Below, in pieces: positions 8,313 to 16,950 of a stretch of 64,000 nucleotides of DNA. The translations under genes and the position numbers were made by a program. Below the pieces are notes generated by a model, which was given only the letters and a program-made list of their open reading frames with translations, ran no database searches and was not told the origin of the DNA. Each line of letters opens with the position of its first letter. Position 1 is the stretch's first letter. This stretch comes from Sphingobium baderi (GTDB taxonomy: Bacteria > Pseudomonadota > Alphaproteobacteria > Sphingomonadales > Sphingomonadaceae): positions 1 to 64,000 of the forward strand of contig NZ_CP013266.1 in the NCBI RefSeq assembly GCF_001456115.1, written 5' to 3'.

Positions 8313-8342
8313 AGGCCGGCGCTCCCCGAGGAGCGCCGGCCT
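8313..8342 (+). terminator. Perfect 13-bp hairpin after the methyltransferase gene
   Basis: AGGCCGGCGCTCC and its complement GGAGCGCCGGCCT enclose the loop CCGA. There is no clear T-run after it, so it may be a terminator, an RNA-stabilising end or a folding element on single-stranded DNA. Confidence 0.6.
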
Positions 8343-8447
8343 CATTCGTTGCTGGTTATCGCGTTCAATATCCAGCATGGATACGATCCTCACTGATCGG
8401 CTGACCAACTTGCGCTATGCTCCTCTTTTTGATGGGGACCATATGCC

Positions 8448-8723
8448 ATGACTGTCCCACCCATCGTTGCGCGCCGTGTCCTGCCTGCCCCGCAGCGCGA
8501 GGCATTGGACCTCATGCTTCGGGCGCTGTTCATTCTGGACTGCGCCGGGGAACTCGGCCCAGGTGCCGCGCTGTCTGGTGCGATCGACGCCCTGATTGAT
8601 GCCCCCAACGCGGCCGATATGACGCCGCAGGAGCGCGCCGAGTTTGCGGGGCGGCTCGATGCCTATCAAGCTGCCGTGACGATCGCCCAGGGCAAGGCCC
8701 TGCCCCTCACATTCCACGGCTAA
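8448..8723 (+). CDS. Small hypothetical protein
   Basis: A 91-aa protein (MTVPPIVARRVLPAPQREALDLMLRALFILDCAGELGPGAALSGAIDALIDAP) with a mostly helical composition and no recognised domain. It follows the hairpin at 8313-8342 by about 100 bp and comes just before leader copy B. Codon use and GC match the neighbours. The function is unknown. Confidence 0.6.
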   Translation: MTVPPIVARRVLPAPQREALDLMLRALFILDCAGELGPGAALSGAIDALIDAPNAADMTPQERAEFAGRLDAYQAAVTIAQGKALPLTFHG

Positions 8724-8823
8724 TGGCGCAAGATCCGCGCGGCGGACTCTTGCGGCGCTTATAGTCCCGATCCCTTCTCCGCTCCCCGTCGAATAGATCG
8801 GGCGCGCGCTCGGCGCGCGGATC

Positions 8824-9059
8824 GAAGGGGGCGCCGCCCCCCTCTGTGCAAGGGCTGGACCGTCTCCCGCGCGTGCCGCGCGCTCGCTTGGCGATCGGGG
8901 CGGTCTCCCCACCCTTCCGCGCCTGCGGCTTGTGCAGGGCGGGCGATCCCCCTCCCCCCCGATCGGCCCCGGTTTGCACATTCACCCCCCGCTCTCGGCG
9001 AGGGCCAGAAGTCGATGGAGCCATCGCCTTCGGCTTCATTGAGAGAAAGGAACAGCACC
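8824..9059 (+). repeat. Structured leader repeat, copy B
   Basis: A second copy of the leader, differing from copy A by small substitutions and insertions (for example CTCCCGCGCGTGCC instead of CTCCGCGCGTGAC). The folding elements GGGGGC/GCCCCC, CGATCGGGG/CCCCGATCG and CCTGC/GCAGG are kept. The end is GAGAGAAAGGA before the ATG at 9060. Compensated or tolerated changes outside the stems suggest selection on structure. Confidence 0.85.
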
Positions 9060-11216
9060 ATGGTTAAGACTTCCAAGCCCACGATCCTGCATCTGACGGT
9101 CGATCAGCTTCATCGCAGCGACCTCAATGTCCGCAAGAAGCCATCCAGCGCCGCGAGCGATGCCGAGGTTTCCGCTTCGCTGCTGTCCGTCGGTCTCATT
9201 CAGCCGATGGTGGTTATCCCTCGCGAGGCCGGGGGGTATGAGGTGGTGGCCGGGGATCGCCGTCGCCGTCTTCTCACCGCGCTGGCCGAGGCCGATCCGA
9301 GCCGGAAGGGCATGACCTTTCCGTGCATGAAGGTCGATGATTTGAGCAAGGTCACGGAAATCAGCATGGCCGAGAACCGCGCGCGCGAGGCGATGTCGCT
9401 ACCCGATGTCTATAAGGGTTTTGCCGCCATTCGGGCCGAGCGCCCCGAAGCAACCCTAGAGGAGCTGGGGGCGATGTTCGGCTATGATGTGGCCCGAACC
9501 GCGCGGATCATGCGGATCGCCAATCTTCACCCGGAAATCATGGACCTCTACAGCGCCGGGGAGATCGGGGACGCCGAGGCGCAGGCATATGCCGCGACCG
9601 AGGATCGCTCGCTACAGATCGCGGTCTATCGCCAGTTGGAGCAGCAGGCGACCCGGCCTCACGAGAAGAACGCCAATGCCATTCGCAAGGCGATGAACTC
9701 CGGCGACCACGAATTGACGAAGCTCATGCGCTATGTCGGCGTCGATGCCTATCGCGCAGCGGGCGGGGATTTCGAGGCCGACCTGTTTTCGCAGGATGGT
9801 GCGGGGATCGTCCAGAATCCCGATGTGCTTCGCGACCTCGCAGAGCAGCGCGTCGAGGAGGACAAGGATCGGTACGAGCATAACATCGTCCGCAATGGCC
9901 GGATGCTCGGCGAGAAGTGGGGCCTTGCCGACCTGCAGTTTTCGTGGGCCGCTTCCCCGCCGCAGATCAAGCAATATGGCTATCTCTCGACCGACCATGA
10001 ACTTCGCATCCGGGAGCAGAAGCGGGGCGCGTTGCCCAAGGCTACCGCGAAAACCTATGCGTCGATGGAGAAGCGCCTTGCCGCGATGATCGGTGAGGAT
10101 GACGAGCCGCTGCCCGGTCAGGAGGAGGCTTTCGAGAAACTGACGGCCGAGATGGCGGAGCTGGACGCGCAGCGCACCGTCATCCTGCCCAGCAAGGGCG
10201 CGGTCGTGGCCGTGGCGTCCATCGAGAATGACGGCACTTTCGACGTCGAGCTTTGGTTCGCGGATCGAGCTGCCAAGGGCGCGGAATTGCCCAAGGGGGC
10301 GACCGGGCAGCGTGGACCCAAGCCCGAGCCGACACCGGGAGAGGCCGAGCGGGCGCGCTTCGGGCTGTCCAAGGACAATATGCAGGTGATGATGCTGATC
10401 CGGCGCGACATGATCCGGGCCGAGTTGATGCAGTCGGCTTGCGCGGGTTCGTCGCTTGCGCTCGACTTCATGCTGTTCTCGCAAGCCCGCACCATTCTCA
10501 CCCCGACGCCGGGTTATGGGAATACGGTCTATTTCCATGGCGAGCATCAGGGGATCAACGACCTGACGCATGACGAGGACGGTACGACCAAGATTCACGA
10601 TCTTGTCGGGAGCCGCCCCGAACGGGCCGCATGGCTGACCACCAAGGAGGGCTTGGCATCGAGCGCGTGGGTTTCGACGCGCGATCCCATCGAAGGCTTC
10701 ATTCTGTTCCGTCAGTTGCCCGCGAGCGAGAAGAACAAGGTGACGGCCATGATCGCCGGACACATGCTCTTGGCTACCACATCGGTCTATGCCGAGGGCC
10801 GCACCCCCCGCATGGTCCGCGAGCTTGCCAATTGCATCGAGGCGGAGCCGGGTTTCGGGCGTTGGCGCGATGCCGTCGAACTGGATGAGGCGTTTTTCTC
10901 CACCTTCTCGAACAAGGCCCGTCTGGCCCTTCTCGACACTTGGGGGCTGGCGGATCGAGCCAAGGGCATGAAGGGGAACGAAACCGCCGCCTTCTGCGCC
11001 CGCATCGCGAATTGCGACGATCAGGACGCCAAGTTGCTCGGCCTTCATCCCGATGATGTTGCCGAGGCCGTGAACTGGCTTCCCGACTTCATGGAGAGCG
11101 GCAACGTGCCCCCTCTGCCCGTCGAGGAGGAGGAACAGGAAGACGACGAGGGCGACGAGTTTGGGGACGATGAGGATCAGGACGACGATCACGAGCAGAT
11201 CGACGAAGCCGCTTGA
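9060..11216 (+). CDS. Large ParB/Srx-domain protein
   Basis: A 718-aa protein. Residues about 9-115 form a ParB N-terminal domain (LHLTVDQLHRSDLNVRKKPS; SVGLIQPMVVIP; VVAGDRRRRLLTAL; AENRAREAMSLPDVYKGF), followed by a helix-turn-helix-like section (EELGAMFGYDVARTARIMRIA). The remaining 500 residues are unassigned, and the C-terminus is very acidic (EEEEQEDDEGDEFGDDEDQDDD). ParB-domain proteins of this large type occur on alphaproteobacterial plasmids away from parA and are not typical partition proteins. It starts directly behind leader copy B, suggesting early expression in recipients. Confidence 0.85.
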   Translation: MVKTSKPTILHLTVDQLHRSDLNVRKKPSSAASDAEVSASLLSVGLIQPMVVIPREAGGYEVVAGDRRRRLLTALAEADPSRKGMTFPCMKVDDLSKVTEISMAENRAREAMSLPDVYKGFAAIRAERPEATLEELGAMFGYDVARTARIMRIANLHPEIMDLYSAGEIGDAEAQAYAATEDRSLQIAVYRQLEQQATRPHEKNANAIRKAMNSGDHELTKLMRYVGVDAYRAAGGDFEADLFSQDGAGIVQNPDVLRDLAEQRVEEDKDRYEHNIVRNGRMLGEKWGLADLQFSWAASPPQIKQYGYLSTDHELRIREQKRGALPKATAKTYASMEKRLAAMIGEDDEPLPGQEEAFEKLTAEMAELDAQRTVILPSKGAVVAVASIENDGTFDVELWFADRAAKGAELPKGATGQRGPKPEPTPGEAERARFGLSKDNMQVMMLIRRDMIRAELMQSACAGSSLALDFMLFSQARTILTPTPGYGNTVYFHGEHQGINDLTHDEDGTTKIHDLVGSRPERAAWLTTKEGLASSAWVSTRDPIEGFILFRQLPASEKNKVTAMIAGHMLLATTSVYAEGRTPRMVRELANCIEAEPGFGRWRDAVELDEAFFSTFSNKARLALLDTWGLADRAKGMKGNETAAFCARIANCDDQDAKLLGLHPDDVAEAVNWLPDFMESGNVPPLPVEEEEQEDDEGDEFGDDEDQDDDHEQIDEAA

Positions 11217-11222
11217 TCCACG

Positions 11223-11244
11223 GCGGGGGGCTTAGGCCCCCCGC
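11223..11244 (+). terminator. GC-rich hairpin after the ParB-like gene
   Basis: GCGGGGGGC and GCCCCCCGC enclose TTAG, giving a perfect 9-bp stem six bases after the stop codon. Only a weak T-rich tail (TTCATT) follows. It separates this gene from the next by a short distance, as do similar hairpins elsewhere in this region. Confidence 0.6.
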
Positions 11245-11271
11245 TTCATTCCCGATGACGGAGGCACCACC

Positions 11272-11907
11272 ATGGCCCGCCATTGCGTTCGCGAACCCCG
11301 CTATATCCCACCCGTTCACGTCATAGGCGAGCAGCCCGATCTATTCGGAGGCCCGACCATCAGCCACGCGACCGAGCGCAAGCCGATCAGCAACAAGTGG
11401 ATGAGCGACATGACGAAATGGGCCGTGTCGCCATGGCTCGGCGACATGGACCCGGAAAGCGCCCTTGAGCCGGAAACCGTTCTCGAGACAGCGCCCGCCC
11501 CGCTCCCCGTCTATCTGGTCGCCTGCGTCGCCGCGAAGCTGGACCACGCGGCTGAGGCGCGCGACCTCTACGCCTCCCCTTGGTTCCGCAAGGCCCGCGC
11601 CCATGTCGAGCGCACCGGCGCCCCGTGGCTGATCCTTTCGGCCAAGCATGGCCTGATCGCCCCCAGCGCCGTCATCGAGCCGTATGATGTCACCCTTGGC
11701 GCGATGGGGGCTGGCGCGCGCCGCCTATGGGGCGCCCGTGTGTTGGACGAGCTGGCCCGCGCTGTGGACGCCCGCGCTCCGCTGATCGTCCTCGCAGGGC
11801 GGACTTACCGCGATCCCCTCTGGCCGAGCATCGCCCAGCGGGCGAGCGTGCCGATGGAGGGCATGGGCATCGGCGAGCAACTGGCTTGGCTCACGCGAGA
11901 GGCGTGA
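11272..11907 (+). CDS. DUF6884-type protein with a QPDLF motif
   Basis: A 211-aa protein. The C-terminal part (VYLVACVAAKLDHAAEARDLYASPWFRKARAHVERTGAPWLILSAKHGLIAPSAVIEPYDVTL) matches the DUF6884 pattern, a predicted nucleotide- or base-modifying fold of unproven function. The N-terminus carries GEQPDLFGGPTISH (from residue 19), nearly the same peptide as GVQPDLFDGPSITH in the gene at 14591. Q-x-D-L-F resembles beta-sliding-clamp-binding peptides. The ATG at 11272 has a GACGGAGG ribosome site. The function is not known. Confidence 0.75.
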   Translation: MARHCVREPRYIPPVHVIGEQPDLFGGPTISHATERKPISNKWMSDMTKWAVSPWLGDMDPESALEPETVLETAPAPLPVYLVACVAAKLDHAAEARDLYASPWFRKARAHVERTGAPWLILSAKHGLIAPSAVIEPYDVTLGAMGAGARRLWGARVLDELARAVDARAPLIVLAGRTYRDPLWPSIAQRASVPMEGMGIGEQLAWLTREA

Positions 11908-12389
11908 TAGAGTTAGGTCGACCGGGGGGAAGGCGAAAACAACCCCGGTCAATCATGGTGCGGCGGGAGGCTTACCCAAGTCTCCCGCCCCTTTCGTTCC
12001 GGCAGCGCCGGGATCGCACGCGGCCAGGGCCGCGCGGAATCGCTCGCGCGCTTCGCCCTTCGGGCCGCGATCCCTTGGGAAGGGGGCCGCCCCGGTGCGG
12101 CGCGGCAATCGGCGCCGCGCGTGCCGCGCAGCAGCTCCTGTCCAGACCGGCCTGCGGCCGGTGAAGGCAGGGCGCGGCGACGGTGGTGGGAATATTCCTT
12201 CTCTACGACAGTTGGCATTTTACCATGGGTTTCAGCCCCGACCGTCAAGGATCAACGGTCCCCCCAAAATCCTGCGGATTTCGGTTCCCCCGTTGCCCGC
12301 TGTCGCGGCCGCTTCGCGGTCCCTGACCGCCGGGGCCGCTACGCGCCCATGGTCCGACACTCCTGTTCGTCAACGATAAGGAGAACAGG
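11908..12389 (+). other. 480-bp non-coding, hairpin-rich spacer
   Basis: No convincing gene. It holds GACCGGGG/CCCCGGTC (11920-11950), then GCGGGAG/CTCCCGC (11961-11988) followed by a C/T-rich tail, and several further palindromic GC blocks around 12070-12130 and 12300-12345. The first two could end transcription of the gene at 11272; the rest may be structural. Confidence 0.5.
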
Positions 12390-12644
12390 ATGCAAGTGAC
12401 ATTGTTTAAGGCTCTGAAATCAATCAAGGTAGGTGATGACCAAGCTACGGCGGTCGTCGAGCAGCTAGAGGAGTTTATGGCGCTCAAGATCAAGGAAGCG
12501 AACGCCGCGCTGGAAGCGCAGAACAAGGCGCTGGAGAGCAAGATCGACGGCCTGAAAACGCAGCTTACGATCCTCAGCATCATGCTCGGGGTCATCAGCC
12601 TAGCGTCTCTGGCGGGTCCGATACTCGCCAAGCTCATCAAATGA
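12390..12644 (+). CDS. Small coiled-coil, C-terminally anchored membrane protein
   Basis: An 84-aa protein. Residues about 20-55 are a helical heptad-like stretch (VVEQLEEFMALKIKEANAALEAQNKALESKIDGLKTQ, written here in part) and residues 58-80 a single membrane helix (ILSIMLGVISLASLAGPIL). A GGAGAAC ribosome site precedes the ATG, and a canonical terminator follows, so this is a self-contained gene. The layout recalls small tail-anchored proteins of the CCDC90/DUF1640 type. It may act at the membrane during or after transfer; the role is unknown. Confidence 0.7.
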   Translation: MQVTLFKALKSIKVGDDQATAVVEQLEEFMALKIKEANAALEAQNKALESKIDGLKTQLTILSIMLGVISLASLAGPILAKLIK

Positions 12645-12649
12645 GCAGC

Positions 12650-12676
12650 GGGAGGGCTTCGGCCCTCCCTTTTTTT
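12650..12676 (+). terminator. Rho-independent terminator
   Basis: GGGAGGGC and GCCCTCCC enclose TTCG and are followed by seven T residues (12670-12676), beginning six bases after the stop of the preceding gene. This is the clearest intrinsic terminator in the window. Confidence 0.92.
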
Positions 12677-12852
12677 GCTTCGTTCCGCAAACCCGCCCGC
12701 CATGCTGATCGGCATCGAGCCGACACCATGCCGTGAACGCGCGACGGCGCGTCCCTTCGATCGGCACCGCGACCAGGTGCGCGCCGATCAAGGTGCGCTG
12801 CCTTATCGTCAGCGCAAAATGATGATAGGTAGTCATCGGAAGGAGCCGTGTC

Positions 12853-13113
12853 GTGACGATCATCCCTGTTCTGCTGATCCTGGCCGGCATCGTCTTGTGG
12901 AAGTTCACGCGGCGAGCTGCCTTCAATCGCCGGAATGAATATGGCGTGGAGGTCTTTAATTCCTACGGCCACATGCAGGGCCGGCGCTTCATTGAGAAGA
13001 CGCTTCGCTTCGGTGCTGTGATCTTGGTGCTGGTTGGCATCGGCCATGCAATTGCTCCGCACCAAGGGTCGTCGTCGGCCGCGCCTGTCGAAACATCGCA
13101 TCCCAAGAAGTAG
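12853..13113 (+). CDS. Small two-helix membrane protein
   Basis: An 86-aa protein from a GTG start behind AAGGAGCC. It has an N-terminal membrane helix (VTIIPVLLILAGIVLWKF), a short polar section (NRRNEYGVEVFNSYGHMQGRRFIEKTL) and a second helix (GAVILVLVGIGHAIA), with a serine-rich tail. The polar section resembles a motif in small membrane proteins of sphingomonad plasmids, but I cannot name the family. It is flanked by the terminator at 12650-12676 and the upstream part of leader copy C. Confidence 0.6.
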   Translation: MTIIPVLLILAGIVLWKFTRRAAFNRRNEYGVEVFNSYGHMQGRRFIEKTLRFGAVILVLVGIGHAIAPHQGSSSAAPVETSHPKK

Positions 13114-13219
13114 TCGGGCGCGGGCCTTCGGCCACGGCTCTATCGCCGCTTCGCTGCGACCGAACCCGCAAAGCGGTTTCGGCCAGAGGTGACGATCCTC
13201 GCGTGAAATCCAATGCCCG

Positions 13220-13375
13220 AGATCCGCACAGCGGATCTCGACGCCGATAGTGGCGGCTCCCGAGCGGGGCCGCGGGCGTCGGCTTGGTCTCCGCTTCGCT
13301 GCGACCAGGCCGCGCCGATCGAGCTGCCGGCCTTCGGCCTGATCCTCCGCAGCGGCGCTTTGACGCCGCCGTCAT
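13220..13375 (+). repeat. Extended upstream part of leader copy C
   Basis: This stretch begins with a perfect hairpin GAGATCCGC-ACA-GCGGATCTC (13220-13240) and contains GGCTTGGTCT...CGCTGCGACCAGGC. The same order of elements recurs, diverged, at 17338-17480 before the decayed leader copy. It links these two leaders as relatives over about 390 bp. Confidence 0.6.
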
Positions 13376-13607
13376 GAAGGGGGCGCCGCCCCCCTCTGTG
13401 CAAGGGCTGGACCGTCTCCGCGCGTGACGCGCTCCGCTTGGCGACCGGGGCGGTCTCCCCACCCTTCCGCGCCTGCGGCTTGTGCAGGGCGGGCGATCCC
13501 CCTCCCCCCCGATCGGCCCCATTTGCCCATTCACCCCCCGCTCTCGGCGAGGGCCAGAAGTCGATGTGAGCCATCGCCTTCGGCTCTATTCCAGAAAGGG
13601 AAACACC
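13376..13607 (+). repeat. Structured leader repeat, copy C
   Basis: Nearly identical to copy A across 232 bp. The most visible change is GCGACCGGGG for GCGATCGGGG in the left arm of the long-range stem. It ends in GAAAGGGAAACACC directly before the ArdC start codon, the same junction as before the DUF3768 gene at 6068. Such identity between two leaders before unrelated genes suggests recent duplication or gene conversion. Confidence 0.87.
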
Positions 13608-14534
13608 ATGAAGCGCAGCACCCCCAGCAACACCCAGCGGGCGGACATCTATCAGGAGGTGACGGACCATATCATTTCCCTGCTGGAAAGCGGTTGCCGT
13701 CCTTGGTCCCCGTCGTGGACGAGTGGAGCGGCGACCTTGCCCCGGCGTCACGGGGGCGAAGCCTATCAGGGCATCAATATCCTGTTGCTTTGGTCGCAGG
13801 CGATGCGGCGCGGCTACCGCAATCCCACATGGATGACCTTCAAGCAGGCTTTGGAGCTTGGTGGGAACGTCCGCAAGGGCGAGCGCGGCTCGATGGTTGT
13901 CTATGCCGGAAGCCTCACCCCGAAGGGCGGCGAGGACAGCCCTGCCGATGGCGAAGGCGAGCGGCGTATCCCCTTCCTGAAACGCTATGTCGTTTTCAAC
14001 GTCGAGCAGATCGAGGGGCTTCCCGAGGGCAAATATCCCACCCCGGAGCCGGTCATTCAGAACCGGGACGAGCGCGACGCTGACCTTGATCGGGCTTTCG
14101 CCGCCTATGGCGTGGCGATCACCGAGCAGGAGGGCGGGGCCTATTATAATGAGCAGGCCGATCGCATCACAATGCCGCTTTACGAGAGTTTCACCAGCGG
14201 CAACGCTTTCTATGCGACCCTTGCCCATGAGGGAATCCATGCCAGCGGTCACAAGAGCCGGTTGGACCGCGAGACGCTGCATAAATATGGCGAAAGCATC
14301 GCGACGAGGGCGAAGGAGGAACTTGTGGCCGAGATCGGGGCCGCCTTCCTTTGCGCCGCCCTTGGCATGGAGCCGACCGAACGGGAGGACCACGCCGCCT
14401 ATATCGACCATTGGTTGAGCGCCCTTCGGCACGACAAACGGGCGATCTTTCAGGCCGCGACCGCAGCACAGGCCGCCAGCAATTTCATCCTCGCCGCCAT
14501 GGACGCGGACGAGGCCCAGCGCGCCGCAGCGTGA
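13608..14534 (+). CDS. ardC: ArdC-like antirestriction protein
   Basis: A 308-aa protein. The N-terminal domain (DIYQEVTDHIISLLESGCRPW; GINILLLWSQAMRRGYRNPTWMTFKQALELGGNVRKGERG) is the single-stranded-DNA-binding part of ArdC and TraC1. The C-terminal part is a zinc-metallopeptidase-like domain with HEGIHASGH (207-215) and a downstream glutamate region (KEELVAEIGAAFLC). Known ArdC proteins protect incoming plasmid DNA from restriction. Its place behind leader copy C in the region that enters first fits that role. A hairpin GGGGCGGC/GCCGCCC follows the stop. Confidence 0.9.
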   Translation: MKRSTPSNTQRADIYQEVTDHIISLLESGCRPWSPSWTSGAATLPRRHGGEAYQGINILLLWSQAMRRGYRNPTWMTFKQALELGGNVRKGERGSMVVYAGSLTPKGGEDSPADGEGERRIPFLKRYVVFNVEQIEGLPEGKYPTPEPVIQNRDERDADLDRAFAAYGVAITEQEGGAYYNEQADRITMPLYESFTSGNAFYATLAHEGIHASGHKSRLDRETLHKYGESIATRAKEELVAEIGAAFLCAALGMEPTEREDHAAYIDHWLSALRHDKRAIFQAATAAQAASNFILAAMDADEAQRAAA

Positions 14535-14590
14535 TCGAGGGGGGCGGCCCAGCGCCGCCCACCTCCTCCCCGTCACCATAGGACAGGCAG

Positions 14591-15523
14591 ATGAGCGCCT
14601 TCGACTTCCAGCAATTCCGCGCGGCGCTTGATGCCCTTTTGCCCGTCGAGCGGGCGCAGGCCGTCTTTCCAGCACTCCGGTCCTTGCCCATCGGCGCGCG
14701 CGTCGGGCGCTATGTCCGAGAGCCGGGAGCCGACAAGTGGCGCTGCGAATACACATCGACCCGCCATAATCGCGCCGGGGAGGAGCTGACCTCCCACCAT
14801 CGCACCATGACCTCTGCCTGGTCGATTGCGATGGACGTGGGTTTTCCATCGAAACACCGGGAAGCGGAGATCGAAGAGATCGCGCGCGCGGCTCATGCCG
14901 TGATGCTCGCGCAGGGTCTCACCCGGCTCCCCGAGCGCGGCAGCGCCGAGGATGACGCGGCAATGGCGGAACTCTCCACCGATGAAGCGGCCGAGATCGT
15001 TGAGATCGAGCGCGAGGCGGTCGCTCCGGCACCGGCCACGAAGGATGATATCTGGCGTCGCCAATATCGGGAGGACATGGCTCGCAAGCGGACGATGGGG
15101 GTACAGCCCGACCTATTCGATGGACCGTCGATCACCCACTATCACCGTCTTCCTCGCCGTCCCGCCTTTACGATGCCGCCCCGCGAAACGCTCGCCGCGA
15201 AGCTGGAGCGGATCAAGGGCAATCCGCTTGCAACCTTTGGTCCTCCGGGCGATCGCCAGCCACTATCGCCCATGGAGAAGGAGAAGCTTTTGCGTTCGGC
15301 CGCGAACTGGCTTCGCGTCGGGCAGCGCGTGCGGGTCAAGGACTCCATGCGGTCGGTCGATGGCAGCATCGAGCGGCGCGTTCTCGGCCGCGAGGGCGTC
15401 ATTTGGCGCCTGTGCAGCGTGATCTTTGACGATCACACCTATGTCTTCCTCGATCCCGTAAGAGGCGAACGCAGCGAAAAGGTGGTGTTTATCGAAATTC
15501 GCGACTTGGAGCCTATCGAATAG
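14591..15523 (+). CDS. Hypothetical protein with a QPDLF motif
   Basis: A 310-aa protein of unknown family. The N-terminal half contains VGRYVREPGADKWRCEYTSTRH and a long helical stretch. GVQPDLFDGPSITH (Q at residue 172) nearly repeats the peptide of the protein at 11272. The C-terminal part (RVGQRVRVKDSMRSVDGSIERRVLGREGVIWRLCSVIFDDHTYVFLDP, given in part) looks like a small beta-barrel. It begins 56 bp after ardC behind a hairpin and a GACAGGCAG ribosome site, so it is probably cotranscribed. A clamp-binding role is only suggested by the motif. Confidence 0.7.
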   Translation: MSAFDFQQFRAALDALLPVERAQAVFPALRSLPIGARVGRYVREPGADKWRCEYTSTRHNRAGEELTSHHRTMTSAWSIAMDVGFPSKHREAEIEEIARAAHAVMLAQGLTRLPERGSAEDDAAMAELSTDEAAEIVEIEREAVAPAPATKDDIWRRQYREDMARKRTMGVQPDLFDGPSITHYHRLPRRPAFTMPPRETLAAKLERIKGNPLATFGPPGDRQPLSPMEKEKLLRSAANWLRVGQRVRVKDSMRSVDGSIERRVLGREGVIWRLCSVIFDDHTYVFLDPVRGERSEKVVFIEIRDLEPIE

Positions 15524-15664
15524 GCAGGCCGAATCCGCTCGGCGCCCCCGATTTGGTCGCCTCTTAAGCCGCGAAAATCGGGACCAAATTGGCCGATTTT
15601 CTTGCCTTTTTCACCCATTTCCGCTAGACCGTTGTGCCAGCCCGATTGTTGAAAGGATCGAGCC

Positions 15665-15889
15665 ATGAACGCGAACACGCCCTTCCCCGCACCGCGTCCC
15701 GCCATCAGCGCGGCCGAGCGGGCGCGCCGCGAAAAGGCGGTCAGCTTCGCCCGTGGCAGCGTCCGCTACGAGGGCGGAATCCTCACCGATGAGATCGAGC
15801 GGATCAACGCCCGTTTCATCGCCGGCGAGCTGACCACGGAGGAGTTTGTCAGCGCGGTTGGAGCATCCGACACCGCTCGCCTTGGTTGA
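15665..15889 (+). CDS. VbhA-like antitoxin of a Fic toxin
   Basis: A 74-aa protein. The section FARGSVRYEGGILTDEIERINARFIAGELTTEEFV fits the antitoxin VbhA family, whose helix blocks the ATP site of Fic AMP-transferases through an (S/T)xxxE(G/N) motif. Here the motif is S32-V-R-Y-E36-G37. Its last 44 bases overlap the Fic gene in another frame, the usual coupling in class I Fic modules. The ATG follows a GAAAGGATCGAGCC ribosome site and an inverted repeat TTTGGTC/GACCAAA (near 15550-15587). Confidence 0.85.
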   Translation: MNANTPFPAPRPAISAAERARREKAVSFARGSVRYEGGILTDEIERINARFIAGELTTEEFVSAVGASDTARLG

Positions 15890-16937
15890 ACAAAACGAAG
15901 CCGCGCGCACTTATGCGCGCATTGTTGAACTCGCCCTGGACCCGGTTCGGGGCGAGTTTGACGTTGACCATCTGCGCGAGGTTCATCGCCGCATCTTTCA
16001 GGATTTGCCGCACCACGGCCCCGGCGAGTTTCGGCCCGATGCACCGGGCCACTTCAAGCAGCGCGCGCTAGAAGCGAGCAGCGCCCGCATCGTTGTGCCG
16101 TATGCGCTGCGATCCGAGACGGATCAGCATCTAGGCCCGACGCTTGCCGCCCTGCAGGGCGGCAAGGCGCTATCCGGCCTCGACACGCTGGAGATGTCCG
16201 AGGCCATGGCGCAGACCTATGCGCGGCTCGATTATCTCCACCCCTTCCGCGAAGGGAATAGCCGCACCCTTCGCAGCTTCACCGAACAGCTCGCTCGCGA
16301 GAACGGGCACGAACTGGATTGGGGCACCACCAACGTCAGCGCCAAGTCGCGCGATGACCTTTATGTCGCGCGCGACGTGGCGGTTATGAATCTCCGCTAT
16401 CCCGACCTCACCGAAGAGAAGGTGTTGAGCTTGGAGACGCCCGAGGAATATCGGGCGGGCGTGTTGATGCTTCAGCAGCTTCACACCTACCGGCATCATG
16501 ATCCCTTGCAGGAGATCATTCGCAAGTCCTTGGAGCGGGGCCGCGATCAGGAGCCTTACGACCGGCGCATGACGGTGCTGGACGCGGCGCGCGAGATCGG
16601 CGCGGTCGCGCCGATCGCCGCGAACCAGGCCGCGCGCAACGCGGAGGAGGCGAGGCTTGCCGTGTTGCGTCAGAAGGCCCCGGCGGCGACCGAGCAGCAG
16701 GCCATAGAGCGGCGCGAGTGGATCGCGCGGGAAGGTAATATGGCGGCCCTCTCCGAGCGGCTAGGGCAGATCGAGAGCGGCTACATCACGATACGGCACG
16801 ATCCCGGCGCCCCGGCTCTCGATCGCCTTGCTGCGCTCGCCGACGGCATCGGCCGCGAGCTGGCCCAACAACGCTCCGCCCCTTCCCCGTCGATCATCCC
16901 TATGCGGCCTAACGGCCGAGACGATATCGAGAGATAG
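15846..16937 (+). CDS. Fic-domain toxin (VbhT-like)
   Basis: A 363-aa protein with a Fic domain in residues about 20-210. The active-site loop is HPFREGNSRTLR (from His132), matching HxFx(D/E)GNxRxxR, so it should transfer AMP to a target such as a DNA gyrase or topoisomerase subunit. The C-terminal 150 residues are helical and charged and not assigned. In Bartonella the related VbhT carries a C-terminal BID signal and travels through the VirB system; I do not see a clear BID here. The start is uncertain: TTG at 15846, 15858 or 15882. The antitoxin gene overlaps upstream. Confidence 0.87.
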   Translation: MSARLEHPTPLALVEQNEAARTYARIVELALDPVRGEFDVDHLREVHRRIFQDLPHHGPGEFRPDAPGHFKQRALEASSARIVVPYALRSETDQHLGPTLAALQGGKALSGLDTLEMSEAMAQTYARLDYLHPFREGNSRTLRSFTEQLARENGHELDWGTTNVSAKSRDDLYVARDVAVMNLRYPDLTEEKVLSLETPEEYRAGVLMLQQLHTYRHHDPLQEIIRKSLERGRDQEPYDRRMTVLDAAREIGAVAPIAANQAARNAEEARLAVLRQKAPAATEQQAIERREWIAREGNMAALSERLGQIESGYITIRHDPGAPALDRLAALADGIGRELAQQRSAPSPSIIPMRPNGRDDIER

Positions 16938-16950
16938 CCTCTGAAGGCGG

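Noticed and set aside
6822..8408. Leftward 528-aa frame
   Set aside because: Exact antisense of the DUF4942-methyltransferase, which has clear motifs; no family in the antisense product.
9612..11192. Leftward 526-aa frame
   Set aside because: Antisense shadow of the ParB-domain gene.
13140..14849. Leftward 569-aa frame
   Set aside because: Runs through the leader repeat and ardC in antisense; no ribosome site and no recognisable domain.
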